Positions 7,417-16,961 of a stretch of 46,271 nt of DNA are shown here, in pieces. The position numbers and the translations under genes were made by a program. The notes below the pieces were generated by a model. That model was not told the origin of the DNA and searched no databases. It worked only from the letters and a program-made list of their open reading frames with translations. Positions within the stretch are counted from its first letter, which is position 1; each line of letters opens with the position of its first letter. The DNA comes from Candidatus Avirikenella pullistercoris (lineage in GTDB: Bacteria; Bacteroidota; Bacteroidia; Bacteroidales; Rikenellaceae): assembly GCA_018710935.1 (NCBI GenBank), contig DVIX01000027.1, positions 1 through 46,271 of the forward strand. The letters are read 5' to 3'.

Positions 7417-9333
7417 ATGCCCGATTTTAACGCCATATTAAAAAAATATTGGGGTTATGACTCGTTCCGCCCTCTTCAAAAAGAGGTTATAGAAAGTGTA
7501 TATAACGGTTACGATACGTTAGCCCTGATGCCGACCGGAGGAGGCAAATCCATTACATTTCAAGTCGCTGCATTAGCGAAAGAAGGAATCTGTATCGTAG
7601 TAACACCCCTGATCTCCCTGATGAAAGACCAGGTCGATAACTTGCGCCGACACAAAATTATGGCACAAGCCATACACTCAGGATTAACATCCAGAGAAAT
7701 AGACATTATTTTAGACAACTGCGTATACGGAGATTACAAATTTTTATATGTTTCTCCGGAAAGAATCGATACGACCATATTCAAAGCTCGTTTCGCCAAA
7801 ATGCCCGTATCTCTTATAGCAGTGGATGAAGCCCATTGTATTTCTCAATGGGGATATGATTTCCGCCCGGCCTACCTGAATATTGCGGCATTAAGGCCTT
7901 TGGCTCCGAATGCACCTATTCTCGCCGTAACGGCCACCGCCACTCCCGAAGTGGCCAATGACATTATGAAACGGTTGGAATTCGCTGCTCCCAACCTGAA
8001 AAAAATGAGTTTTGCCCGTCCGAACCTCTCTTACCTTATTCGTAAAGTCGAAGATAAAAACGGACAATTATTGAAAATCATACAGGGAATCCCGGGAACA
8101 GGCATTGTTTATTGCCGTACCCGCAAAGAATGCGAAACAGTCAGCGAAATGCTTGTCAGAAACAATATAGCGGCAGACTTTTACCACGGAGGATTGAGTT
8201 ATCCGTTACGGGCTGCCAAACAAGATGCATGGCTCAAGGGAAGCCTTCAGGTAATCGTGGCGACCAATGCTTTCGGAATGGGAATAGACAAACACGAAGT
8301 CCGTTATGTCGTACATTATGAAATGCCCGAAACGCTGGAAGCCTATTATCAGGAAGCAGGCAGGGCAGGCAGGGACGGAAAACCGGCCTTTGCCGTTTTA
8401 TTGAACAGCGCAGGAGACCGCCTGACTGCTAACAAAAGGGTATCGGACGAATTTCCGCCCATAGAAACCATTAAAAACATATACAACCTGCTGTATAATT
8501 ATCTGCAAATCGGGATAGGCGAAGGAAAAACGACCGCACATGATTTCAACCTTTACGATTTTTGCAGCAAATTCAGGATATTCTCCGTTACAGTACTGAA
8601 TACCATAAAAATATTACAGTTAAACGGATATATGACTCTTACGGAGGAGATAGACAATCCCACCCGTATTATGTTTACCGTAAGCCGGGAAGAACTCTAT
8701 CGGATACAAATCAACCACGAAGAACTGGAAAACTTCATCCGTATTCTGTTACGGCTTTATACCGGGCTTTTTTCCGAATTCGTAGCGATAGACGAAGAGT
8801 ACATCGCTCATTTATCGGGTTATACGACCGAATACATCGGAAATGCTTTCAAACGATTAGGGCAATTACGAGTCATCAGTTATATTCCCCGCAAACAAAG
8901 CCCGTTACTGATTTTAAATGAAGAACGACTGACTCCGGATAATCTGCGTATCTCCCCCGACAGTTATGCCAACCGAAAAAAGAATGCCATTCATCGGTTA
9001 GAAAGTGTTTTCGAGTATATAGAGCGTACTGACAAATGCCGCAGCCTCATTCTTCAAAACTATTTCGGGGAAAAAACCGACCTTCCTTGCGGGCTGTGCG
9101 ACGTTTGCCGCAACGACAAAAAACAGAATACAAACGATAAAAGACAAGAAGCCAAACGATTTATCATTTCCGTATTGCAAAAAAAAGACACCGATATCAA
9201 GGAACTTTCTGCCATAATCAAAGGCGACTCCGATATCGTAAAAGCAGAATTAAGAGAACTGATCGCATCGGGTACCGTTATTCAACATAAAGACGGCACC
9301 CTGTCCCTCTCCTCCAAAAATGTTACAAATTAA
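7417..9333 (+). CDS. recQ: ATP-dependent DNA helicase RecQ-type
   Basis: A 638-residue SF2 helicase. Walker A is MPTGGGKS (38-45) and the DEAH box is at 137-140 in AVDEAHCISQWGYDFRPAY. Motif III is AVTATAT, and motifs V and VI are in TNAFGMGIDK and QEAGRAGRDG. A RecQ-Ct zinc-binding part follows with cysteines in CRSLILQNYFG and CGLCDVC. The final 60 residues look like a small winged helix rather than a canonical HRDC domain. The role is 3'-5' unwinding in recombination and repair. It is the third gene of a tight operon with DUF4254 and GT9, and its last 11 bp overlap the convergent bioD end. Confidence 0.94.
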   Translation: MPDFNAILKKYWGYDSFRPLQKEVIESVYNGYDTLALMPTGGGKSITFQVAALAKEGICIVVTPLISLMKDQVDNLRRHKIMAQAIHSGLTSREIDIILDNCVYGDYKFLYVSPERIDTTIFKARFAKMPVSLIAVDEAHCISQWGYDFRPAYLNIAALRPLAPNAPILAVTATATPEVANDIMKRLEFAAPNLKKMSFARPNLSYLIRKVEDKNGQLLKIIQGIPGTGIVYCRTRKECETVSEMLVRNNIAADFYHGGLSYPLRAAKQDAWLKGSLQVIVATNAFGMGIDKHEVRYVVHYEMPETLEAYYQEAGRAGRDGKPAFAVLLNSAGDRLTANKRVSDEFPPIETIKNIYNLLYNYLQIGIGEGKTTAHDFNLYDFCSKFRIFSVTVLNTIKILQLNGYMTLTEEIDNPTRIMFTVSREELYRIQINHEELENFIRILLRLYTGLFSEFVAIDEEYIAHLSGYTTEYIGNAFKRLGQLRVISYIPRKQSPLLILNEERLTPDNLRISPDSYANRKKNAIHRLESVFEYIERTDKCRSLILQNYFGEKTDLPCGLCDVCRNDKKQNTNDKRQEAKRFIISVLQKKDTDIKELSAIIKGDSDIVKAELRELIASGTVIQHKDGTLSLSSKNVTN

Positions 9334-9982
9334 CGGTCCCTACTTCGATCATCTCACAATCGGGATGATATTTTTCTAAGTAGTCAGAAAGATATTTAAA
9401 CGTATCTTCGTCAATTACTTTATCCGTCCCGAAATAACGGTTATAAGCCAATGCAGCTACTTCAATACCGCGATTACGACATACTTCCAGGCTCAATAAA
9501 GTGTGATTGACACTTCCTAATTTACCGGAAGTAACCAAAATTAAAGGTAAACCGCTGTTCTGAATATAATCGATCGTAGTAATCCGTTCGTTCAACGGTA
9601 CATGAAGGCCTCCTGCCCCCTCAATGAACAATAATTCGTATTTTGCGCTCAACTGCCGTATGGAACGCGCTATTGCATCGAAATCGATCTCTTTTTTATC
9701 AATTGTACTAGCAAGATAAGGCGACGCAGGATAAGAAAAGACAACCGGGCAGGTCGTTCCATCCACATCTTCCGGCAAAAGGTCGATTCCCATTATACGG
9801 CGGTGTACGTCGATATCGATAGACACCCCTCTATCTCCCAATCCTCCGGTCTGGATAAATTTCTGAGTTATCACATTGATTCCCCGTTCTTTAGCTCTGG
9901 CAGCCAAAACGCCTGTAACATAACTTTTTCCTGCATCTGTATCGATTCCCGATACAAAATAAACACCTTTCGTTATCGCCAT
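9323..9982 (-). CDS. bioD: Dethiobiotin synthetase
   Basis: A 219-residue P-loop ATPase. The Walker A variant GIDTDAGKS (about residues 12-20) is the BioD form, and LLFIEGAGGLHVPL is the second conserved block of the family (E/GAGG). It carboxylates 7,8-diaminopelargonate with CO2 and ATP to close the ureido ring of dethiobiotin. No other biotin gene (bioA, bioB, bioF) lies in the window, so it is detached from the usual cluster. It follows tsaD by 30 bp on the same strand and is probably co-transcribed with it. Its 3' end overlaps recQ by 11 bp, tail to tail. Confidence 0.93.
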   Translation of the reverse strand: MAITKGVYFVSGIDTDAGKSYVTGVLAARAKERGINVITQKFIQTGGLGDRGVSIDIDVHRRIMGIDLLPEDVDGTTCPVVFSYPASPYLASTIDKKEIDFDAIARSIRQLSAKYELLFIEGAGGLHVPLNERITTIDYIQNSGLPLILVTSGKLGSVNHTLLSLEVCRNRGIEVAALAYNRYFGTDKVIDEDTFKYLSDYLEKYHPDCEMIEVGTVNL

Positions 9983-10012
9983 AACATTTATATTCTAAAA
10001 AACATATACCGA

Positions 10013-11038
10013 TTACCACATTTCCGTCACACGGGAAGTAGGAGACACATCGAGTGAAACAAAATCATTCCTCAAATATTTATAATACCCGGAAATAGCT
10101 ATCATCGCCGCATTATCGGTAGTAAACCTGAATTGCGGCAGATAAACATTCCAGCCACGCCGTTCTCCCTCTTCTTTCAATGCTTTTCTTAAACCGCTAT
10201 TGGCAGAAACACCCCCTGCGACAGCGACCTCTTTAATACCCGTCGCCTTAGCCGCCTTAACCAACTTCGTCATCAATATATCGATAATCGTGCTTTGCAA
10301 CGAAGCACACAAATCTACCTTATTCTCTTCTATAAAATTTTTATTCTCTGCAACTTCATCCCGCAAAAAATAGAGAAAAGAAGTTTTTAGCCCGCTAAAA
10401 CTATAATCATAATCCGGAACGGAAGGTTTGGCAAACTTAAATTTTTTCGGATTTCCTTCCTGTGCCAACTTATCGATTACCGGCCCTCCCGGATAGGGCA
10501 ACCCCATTACTTTGGCACATTTGTCAAAAGCTTCTCCTGCAGCATCGTCTATCGTCTGTCCCACAACTTCCATATCCAGATAATCCTTTACATATACGAT
10601 TTGAGTATGTCCTCCGGAAACCAGTAAACAGAGGAACGGAAAGGCTGGATGCTTCAGTTCTTTTCCCTCCTCATCGAGAAAATGCGCCAATATATGGCCC
10701 AATAAATGATTGCATTCTATTAAAGGGATATTCCGGGCGAGCGATAACCCTTTGGCAAAAGAAACCCCTACTAACAACGACCCCAACAATCCCGGTCCCC
10801 GGGTAAAAGCTATTCCGTCGATATCATCGACCGTAACTCCTGCATCCTTCAATGCCTTATCCACTACCGGAACGATATTTTGCTGGTGTGCACGGGAAGC
10901 AAGTTCAGGAACTACCCCACCCCATTTTTTATGGACATCCTGATTTGCAATAACATTCGACAACAGGCAAGTATTGCGGATAACCGCCGCCGAGGTATCA
11001 TCGCAGGAAGATTCTATCCCTAAAATAGTTATTTCCAT
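10013..11038 (-). CDS. tsaD: tRNA N6-adenosine threonylcarbamoyltransferase
   Basis: A 341-residue ASKHA-fold metalloenzyme that transfers threonylcarbamoyl to A37 of tRNAs reading ANN codons, working with TsaB, TsaC and TsaE. The N-terminus ILGIESSCDDTSAAVI is the family signature. The metal-binding histidine pair is in CNHLLGHILAHF, followed by LLVSGGHTQIV and DDAAGEAFDKCAKV. The C-terminal ATP region has VAGGVSANSGLR and a metal aspartate in FTTDNAAMIA. Length is normal. Promoter elements for tsaD and for the divergent tamB-like gene lie interleaved in the 86-bp gap. Confidence 0.97.
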   Translation of the reverse strand: MEITILGIESSCDDTSAAVIRNTCLLSNVIANQDVHKKWGGVVPELASRAHQQNIVPVVDKALKDAGVTVDDIDGIAFTRGPGLLGSLLVGVSFAKGLSLARNIPLIECNHLLGHILAHFLDEEGKELKHPAFPFLCLLVSGGHTQIVYVKDYLDMEVVGQTIDDAAGEAFDKCAKVMGLPYPGGPVIDKLAQEGNPKKFKFAKPSVPDYDYSFSGLKTSFLYFLRDEVAENKNFIEENKVDLCASLQSTIIDILMTKLVKAAKATGIKEVAVAGGVSANSGLRKALKEEGERRGWNVYLPQFRFTTDNAAMIAISGYYKYLRNDFVSLDVSPTSRVTEMW

Positions 11039-11054
11039 CTTTGAAAATTAATGT

Positions 11055-11062
11055 TATTTTTG
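11055..11062 (+). promoter_or_regulatory. -7 element for the tamB-like gene
   Basis: TATTTTTG (TAnnTTTG) about 63 bp before the start at 11125. No TTG at the ideal -33 distance is visible. The predicted transcript would cross the opposing tsaD element. Confidence 0.5.
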
Positions 11063-11101
11063 CATTACAGATACTTCTCTGAACCTCTCTGCAAGCAACT
11101 T

Positions 11102-11109
11102 CAAAGATA
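11102..11109 (-). promoter_or_regulatory. -7 element for tsaD-bioD
   Basis: Reads TATCTTTG on the minus strand, about 64 bp upstream of the tsaD start at 11038. A -33 element is not obvious. Confidence 0.5.
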
Positions 11110-11124
11110 ATCAAACGATTTATA

Positions 11125-14100
11125 ATGAAAAAATTATTACGGATAATCCTCAACACTATTGCTTCTATCCTGCTATTTTTCATAGTGTTGCCATTATTCG
11201 TTTCATTAATTTTTCAAATAAATTTCGTACAAAATTTTATTATCGACAGACTGACCGAAAAGCTCAGTACCAAACTCGAAACAGAGATTTCCATTAAAAG
11301 AATCGACCTGAAACTTTTTTATAACGCTTATGTCGAAGGATTTTATGTTCAGGACCCGATTGAAAAAGACACTCTCCTTTATGTCGACAACCTGTCTGCC
11401 CGACTCAAGGGAATCAACCTATTGACAGGCAAAGTAACTATCGACAACATCAATCTTCAGAAAGGAAAATTTTTTCTGAATAACGATAGTACTTTGACAA
11501 TGAATATAAAATATATTACTCAAAAACTCAAACGCAAAGACAAAAAGGAAAGGGAAAAAAGATTCAAAATGGATATCAATTCCATTATCGCCGATTCTGT
11601 CGATTTTCAATTCCGTAAATACGGACACCGTATCGTAGAAGCAGGTATCAATTTTCAGGATATGGAATTTAAAAACATCGCTACCCGAATAAATAATTTT
11701 CGGCTGATAGGCGACAGTATCAATATGAGTATCGACTCCATTCATTTTACTGAAAAAAGCGGAACTGTATTCGACAATGTCAAAACCAAAAATCTTACCC
11801 TTTCACCCAATATTATCCGACTGACAGATTTACGGGTACGAATAGATCGTTCATGGATAGACATGAATAACTTTTCCCTTCATTTCCATGATTGGACAAT
11901 GACGGATTTCATCCAGAACGTCACCATGAAAGCCGATGTTTTGGACAGTCGCATCGATTTCCGTACCATTGCCCAATTTACCGGACGCAAACGCCCGTGG
12001 AAATCGGTCGTCTCTTTTGCCGGTTCCATGGAAGGAACTATCGACAATATGGCAGGATTAGTGCGTAAAGCTCAGACACATACGACATTACTCAAAGATG
12101 TTACTTTTGTTCTCCGGGGCCTGCCCGACATACGGAATACCCTGTTCAACATAGATATTCCGCAATTATCCTGTTCATTAAACGACGTCGGTTCCATATA
12201 TACCGATTTTACCGGCAAACAATTAGCCGACCTAAGCAAATACGAGCAGTTGTCTCCTATCCTTTTCAACGGCAGTTTCAACGGATTCATATCGGATTAC
12301 GAATCCAAAGGAAAACTGGTAACCGCATTAGGGACCGTTAATCTGAACATCAATAACGAACCCATCCAACAAGGATTTCGTTTCAACGGAAATCTCAACA
12401 CTTCCGGTTTCGAGTTAGGGCATCTGTTTCGGTCGAACGATATGGGGCAGTTATCGCTGAATGCCGATATAGACGCCACCATTACAGCCGACTCTGCAAA
12501 TATCAATACCCAAACATTAATTTCCGATTTCTCTTTTAAAGACTATCATTACAAAGATATCGAAATAGACGGTGATTTCGTGAACAAAACATTCTTAGGA
12601 TATATCGGATGTAAAGATCCCAATATCGATTTCGATTTCAACGGATTTGTCGAGTTCGATGAATCTCTTCCCACATACGATTTCAAGCTCAGTGTCCGGG
12701 AAGCCGATCTATACACATTAAACCTGAATAAACGGGACAGCATTTCTCTGCTCTCGGGAAACATTATCGCCAATGGTTCAGGCTCTAACTTAGACAATCT
12801 AAACGGAAATATCGAAATAAACGGATTGAAATATATTAACCCGGTCGATACCATCAATGCAGGACAAATTACGATTACAACCCAAAACGACGAACAAAAT
12901 AAATCCATAAAATTCAATTCCAATTTTGCAGACATTGAATTACGGGGACAACAAAGTTATTACAATATATTCCCTTATTTAAAAAATACCATTCAAAAAT
13001 ATCTTCCTTCTTTACAGGAAACCAATTTAGAAATGTTATCATATTCCTTATCCGATAACCGACAAGAGTCCGACACGCAAAAAAAGCAGGAACCGAAAAA
13101 TATCGAATCGGCAAAGAATAGTTACTATGTCGTAAACCTAAATGTGAAAGAGGCCAATAATGTGGCCGGAATTTTCCTGCCGGGGTTAAACGTGGCCGAG
13201 GGGACTAAATTATCATTCCTTTTCAATCCTGCTATCGACCAATTTTCATTCAGTTTCAATTCCGAATATATCAACAGAGGCAACACCCTATTTTCCAATA
13301 TTAACATCGATACGCAAAACGTAGCGGATTCCATATCCCTGTTCGCCCGTGCTGACGAAATCATTCTTAACCGGCTGTATGTACCCAACCTTTCCATATT
13401 AGGCGGCATTAAAAACAACAACATCAATATTTATTCCCGTTTCTCCAACAAAGACGACGGAACAAGCGCTTTCATTGCCATGCAATCGGTTATCAGGCGG
13501 AATGAAACAACAGGTACCCCTCAAATACGCATTAATCTCCAGCCCTCTTATATCACTTTTAACAACCAGACCTGGCAAACCAACACACCTACCATCACCA
13601 TCGATTCGGCACATATACATATTCCCAACTTCAATATTTCCTCAGGGGTTCAGAATCTTGCCGTAAACGGAGATATTTCCCGACAGGAAACCGATACGCT
13701 GGCAATAAAACTATCCAATTTCAACCTTGCCCCTCTGTCCCGTATTACCGACAGAATGGGGTACCAGATAGGAGGGACCGTAGATGGAAACGTACGAATG
13801 ATTTCCGTAATGCAAAACATGTACTTTTTATCCCAAATAGATATTAAATCTCTGACATTGAACGGGCATCAATTTCAGGATGCCATTTTCCGCAGTGCAT
13901 GGGCTCCCGATGACAGACGTATTTATTACACACTAAATACACAAGGGAGCAAACTCATAGACGGACATTTTACTCCGAAGACCAAACACTATTTCGCACA
14001 AATCGATATTCCGAATATCGATATCTCCTTAATATCTCCGTTTTTACAAGGAATCATGGAAGACACACGGGGAACAGGTCATGTAAAAGTAACCGCATCC

Positions 14101-15735
14101 AATCCCGACGGCTATTTCGCATTGAACGGAACAGTAGAAATTCCTGAATTCACAGCGACTATCGCCTTCACAAAAGTAAGATATACAGTAAGCGGTACGG
14201 TAGATGTGAAAGATAACCAGTTCACCCTACGCCCGGGAGGAAAAATCGTAGATGAATCGGGAACCGAGGCTCCTCTGGATGCATGGCTTACCAATACCCG
14301 TTTTAAAAACGTCAATTATTTTATCGGAATGCACCCGTCCAGAATGCTTTGCATGAACACTTCGGCAAAAGATAATGACCTTTTCTACGGAACCATATAT
14401 GCTTCAGGAGATGTAACGATACGAGGACGGGGGAAACGGGTAACTATGGATGTTACGGCAACCACAGACGCTCCCTCGACCTTCTCTATGCCCCTATCGG
14501 ATAAATCGACTATGACAGAAGCCGATTTTATTACTTTCGTCAGCCGGGAAGAACCGCAAGAGGTGAAACGCACCTTTATTCTGAACGATAAAAAGAAAAA
14601 TAAATCCCAAGGTAGTTTCGATATGAACATGAATGTTACGGTACTGCCCAATACTTACGCCCAAATTGTAATCGACCCGACTATCGGCGATATCATCAAA
14701 GGCCGGGGAACCGGTCAGTTCGTATTCCATGCTCGCCCGAAGGAGAGTATTTTTACTATAAACGGAGGTTATGAAATCGAGGAAGGGAATTACCTCTTTA
14801 CCCTTAGCAATATTATTAATAAATATTTTACCATAAGGGAAGGGAGCACTATCACTTGGACAGGGGATCCTCTACAGGCCAACCTGAACATAACCGCTAC
14901 TTACAATGTCAAAACCTCACTCGCTCCATTGTTGGGTAATGAACCGACATACCGCCGCCGTGTCGATGTGGATTGTAACATGACACTGACCGGGCAGTTA
15001 CTGAGACCCGATATCCAACTCGGAATAGATATTCCGAATGCCGATCCCGAAACACAAAGCATGATAAACAGTACCCTGAACACAGAAGAATCCGTATCTA
15101 TGCAGATATTCTGGCTCCTTTTCGCCAATAGTTTTTTTGCCGACAATAACCTTACTACCAGCAGTAACGTCAATGTAGGGCTCACTACCGGTGCGGCAGT
15201 AACAGGCATCGAATTTCTCTCCAATCAAATCAGCAACTGGATATCCAATGACAAATTCAACCTCGGAATCAATTATCGCCCCAAAAGCGACCTGACTTCC
15301 GACGAGGTGGAATTAAGCGTTTCTGCTCCCATACTGAAAGACAAGTTACTGCTGGATGTAGAAGGGAATTACGACTTTAACAATAATAATGCTTATACGA
15401 CCGAATCTTTCAATAACCTTTCCGGAGATTTCTCCCTTACATGGATGTTGGATAATTCCGGAAATCTGCGTACTAAAGCATTCTCCCGGCAAATCAACAC
15501 TTTCGATGAGAATCAAGGGCTTCAGGAAAGCGGGGTAGGTATCTATTATAAAGAGGACTTCAACCGGTTCAGCGACCTTGTACAAAAATATAAAGAGAAT
15601 TGGGCTCAACGCAAAAAACGGCTAGAAATAAAACAAAATGCTATCGACAGTTTAGGAAGGAAAGTATATATCCGACAAAAAAGACAGGAAAACAAAGCGG
15701 CAAGGCAGGCAAACAGACAAGAAAACAGACAATAG
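11125..15735 (+). CDS. TamB-like translocation/assembly module protein
   Basis: A 1536-residue envelope protein. Residues about 8-33 form an N-terminal membrane anchor. A long beta-strand-rich body of the AsmA/TamB bridge type follows (many alternating hydrophobic strands, e.g. VTIDNINLQKGKFFL). The C-terminal TamB (DUF490) domain spans roughly residues 1080-1460, including GRGTGQFVFHARP, EEGNYLFTL and the terminal strands LSVSAPILKDKLLLDVEGNY. Such proteins span the periplasm and are linked to lipid transfer between membranes or to barrel insertion. The last 50 residues are a basic, glutamine-rich extension of unknown purpose. No BamA/TamA partner is adjacent. The gene has an 86-bp shared upstream region with tsaD. 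Confidence 0.9.
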   Translation: MKKLLRIILNTIASILLFFIVLPLFVSLIFQINFVQNFIIDRLTEKLSTKLETEISIKRIDLKLFYNAYVEGFYVQDPIEKDTLLYVDNLSARLKGINLLTGKVTIDNINLQKGKFFLNNDSTLTMNIKYITQKLKRKDKKEREKRFKMDINSIIADSVDFQFRKYGHRIVEAGINFQDMEFKNIATRINNFRLIGDSINMSIDSIHFTEKSGTVFDNVKTKNLTLSPNIIRLTDLRVRIDRSWIDMNNFSLHFHDWTMTDFIQNVTMKADVLDSRIDFRTIAQFTGRKRPWKSVVSFAGSMEGTIDNMAGLVRKAQTHTTLLKDVTFVLRGLPDIRNTLFNIDIPQLSCSLNDVGSIYTDFTGKQLADLSKYEQLSPILFNGSFNGFISDYESKGKLVTALGTVNLNINNEPIQQGFRFNGNLNTSGFELGHLFRSNDMGQLSLNADIDATITADSANINTQTLISDFSFKDYHYKDIEIDGDFVNKTFLGYIGCKDPNIDFDFNGFVEFDESLPTYDFKLSVREADLYTLNLNKRDSISLLSGNIIANGSGSNLDNLNGNIEINGLKYINPVDTINAGQITITTQNDEQNKSIKFNSNFADIELRGQQSYYNIFPYLKNTIQKYLPSLQETNLEMLSYSLSDNRQESDTQKKQEPKNIESAKNSYYVVNLNVKEANNVAGIFLPGLNVAEGTKLSFLFNPAIDQFSFSFNSEYINRGNTLFSNINIDTQNVADSISLFARADEIILNRLYVPNLSILGGIKNNNINIYSRFSNKDDGTSAFIAMQSVIRRNETTGTPQIRINLQPSYITFNNQTWQTNTPTITIDSAHIHIPNFNISSGVQNLAVNGDISRQETDTLAIKLSNFNLAPLSRITDRMGYQIGGTVDGNVRMISVMQNMYFLSQIDIKSLTLNGHQFQDAIFRSAWAPDDRRIYYTLNTQGSKLIDGHFTPKTKHYFAQIDIPNIDISLISPFLQGIMEDTRGTGHVKVTASNPDGYFALNGTVEIPEFTATIAFTKVRYTVSGTVDVKDNQFTLRPGGKIVDESGTEAPLDAWLTNTRFKNVNYFIGMHPSRMLCMNTSAKDNDLFYGTIYASGDVTIRGRGKRVTMDVTATTDAPSTFSMPLSDKSTMTEADFITFVSREEPQEVKRTFILNDKKKNKSQGSFDMNMNVTVLPNTYAQIVIDPTIGDIIKGRGTGQFVFHARPKESIFTINGGYEIEEGNYLFTLSNIINKYFTIREGSTITWTGDPLQANLNITATYNVKTSLAPLLGNEPTYRRRVDVDCNMTLTGQLLRPDIQLGIDIPNADPETQSMINSTLNTEESVSMQIFWLLFANSFFADNNLTTSSNVNVGLTTGAAVTGIEFLSNQISNWISNDKFNLGINYRPKSDLTSDEVELSVSAPILKDKLLLDVEGNYDFNNNNAYTTESFNNLSGDFSLTWMLDNSGNLRTKAFSRQINTFDENQGLQESGVGIYYKEDFNRFSDLVQKYKENWAQRKKRLEIKQNAIDSLGRKVYIRQKRQENKAARQANRQENRQ

Positions 15736-15772
15736 ATTTCTCATTTTTCTATCTGCTTTATAAAAAATAATA

Positions 15773-15780
15773 TATATTTG
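15773..15780 (+). promoter_or_regulatory. -7 element for asnA
   Basis: TATATTTG, a perfect TAnnTTTG, 92 bp before the chosen asnA start. It falls after the tamB-like stop, so asnA has its own promoter. Confidence 0.55.
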
Positions 15781-15872
15781 TATCATTCGGTTTATTCTTT
15801 TTGCTTATTACAAATTATTCCGGGCACAAAACGACCGACCATAAAAGATACCACAACCTTAACATTAAAATT

Positions 15873-16907
15873 ATGCCTCTTTACCTTCCCAAAACTTACC
15901 GTGCTAAATTAGGACCGGAAACGACAGAGCAAGCGATTAAAATGCTCAAAGACACTTTTCAGACACTTTTATCCGAGGAGCTATGTTTACGCCGAGTTAC
16001 AGCTCCTCTTTTCGTCTTATCCGGAACAGGAATCAATGATGACCTAAACGGAAGCGAAAGAGCCGTCACTTTCCCAATCAAAGACTTAGACAACCGTAAA
16101 GCGGAAGTAGTACATTCACTTGCCAAATGGAAAAGGATGAAACTGGGAGAATACGATATCGCACCCGGTTACGGTTTATATACGGATATGAATGCAATCC
16201 GGGCAGATGAAGAATTAGATAATATACACTCCATATACGTGGACCAATGGGATTGGGAACGTACTATTCGCGAAGAAGATCGAAACCTTAAATTTCTAAA
16301 ATCAATCGTAAAAAAAATATACCATATTATCCGTGAGGTAGAACAAAAAACGTATCGTACATTTTCGCATATTACACCCATTTTACCGGAAGAGATTACC
16401 TTTATCCATTCAGAAGCTTTACTACAAGCTTATCCGCATCTTTCACCGAAAGAAAGAGAGAATGAAGCGGCCAAAAAATATGGAGCCATTTTCATCATCG
16501 GTATCGGTAGTACGTTATCCAACGGAGAAAAGCATGACGGACGGGCTCCGGACTACGATGATTGGTCTTCCGAAACTGAAAACGGATATAAAGGGCTCAA
16601 CGGAGATATCATTTTCTGGAATCCTATTCTAGAAAGTGCCTATGAAATATCATCCATGGGTATTCGTGTCAATAAAATAGCCCTAAAACGGCAACTGGAA
16701 ATTACCGGTAGCGAAAACAGGGAAAAACTCCTGTTTCATCAAGCTTTGCTAAATGATAAAATTCCCCTTTCTATCGGCGGAGGTATCGGACAATCACGGC
16801 TTTGCATGTTTTTCTTGCGATGTGCCCATATCGGGGAAGTACAGTCGAGTATCTGGCCGGAAACAATGATAGAAGAATGCCGAAAAAACGGTATATTTTT
16901 AAAATAA
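15873..16907 (+). CDS. asnA: Aspartate-ammonia ligase (asparagine synthetase A)
   Basis: A 344-residue class II aminoacyl-tRNA-synthetase-like enzyme making asparagine from aspartate, ammonia and ATP. Family blocks include APLFVLSGTGINDDLNG, VVHSLAKWKRMKLGEYD, YGLYTDMNAIRADEE, VDQWDWE, GKLEs-like positions replaced by the expected EEITFIHSEALLQAYP, and the C-terminal GGGIGQSRLCMFFL motif 3 region. The ATG at 15873 is chosen because it begins MPLYLPKTYRAKL, the usual start. An in-frame TTG at 15801 would add 24 unconserved residues. It is convergent with the DUF4301 gene. An aspartate ammonia-lyase gene lies at 29.9 kb. Confidence 0.96.
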   Translation: MPLYLPKTYRAKLGPETTEQAIKMLKDTFQTLLSEELCLRRVTAPLFVLSGTGINDDLNGSERAVTFPIKDLDNRKAEVVHSLAKWKRMKLGEYDIAPGYGLYTDMNAIRADEELDNIHSIYVDQWDWERTIREEDRNLKFLKSIVKKIYHIIREVEQKTYRTFSHITPILPEEITFIHSEALLQAYPHLSPKERENEAAKKYGAIFIIGIGSTLSNGEKHDGRAPDYDDWSSETENGYKGLNGDIIFWNPILESAYEISSMGIRVNKIALKRQLEITGSENREKLLFHQALLNDKIPLSIGGGIGQSRLCMFFLRCAHIGEVQSSIWPETMIEECRKNGIFLK

Positions 16908-16934
16908 TACCTCTGAGAAATTTCTCAAAGGTAT
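16907..16934. terminator. Weak hairpin between convergent asnA and DUF4301 genes
   Basis: ATACCT (16907-16912) pairs with AGGTAT (16929-16934), with inner TGAG/CTCA pairing and one mismatch. There is no clear U-run, so this is only a possible bidirectional terminator. Confidence 0.4.
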
Positions 16935-16961
16935 CGAAGTGATTATATTTTCAGACATTCA

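Noticed and set aside
15801-15872. In-frame upstream TTG extension of asnA.
   Set aside because: The 24 extra residues are unlike AsnA, and the ATG at 15873 gives the family's normal N-terminus.
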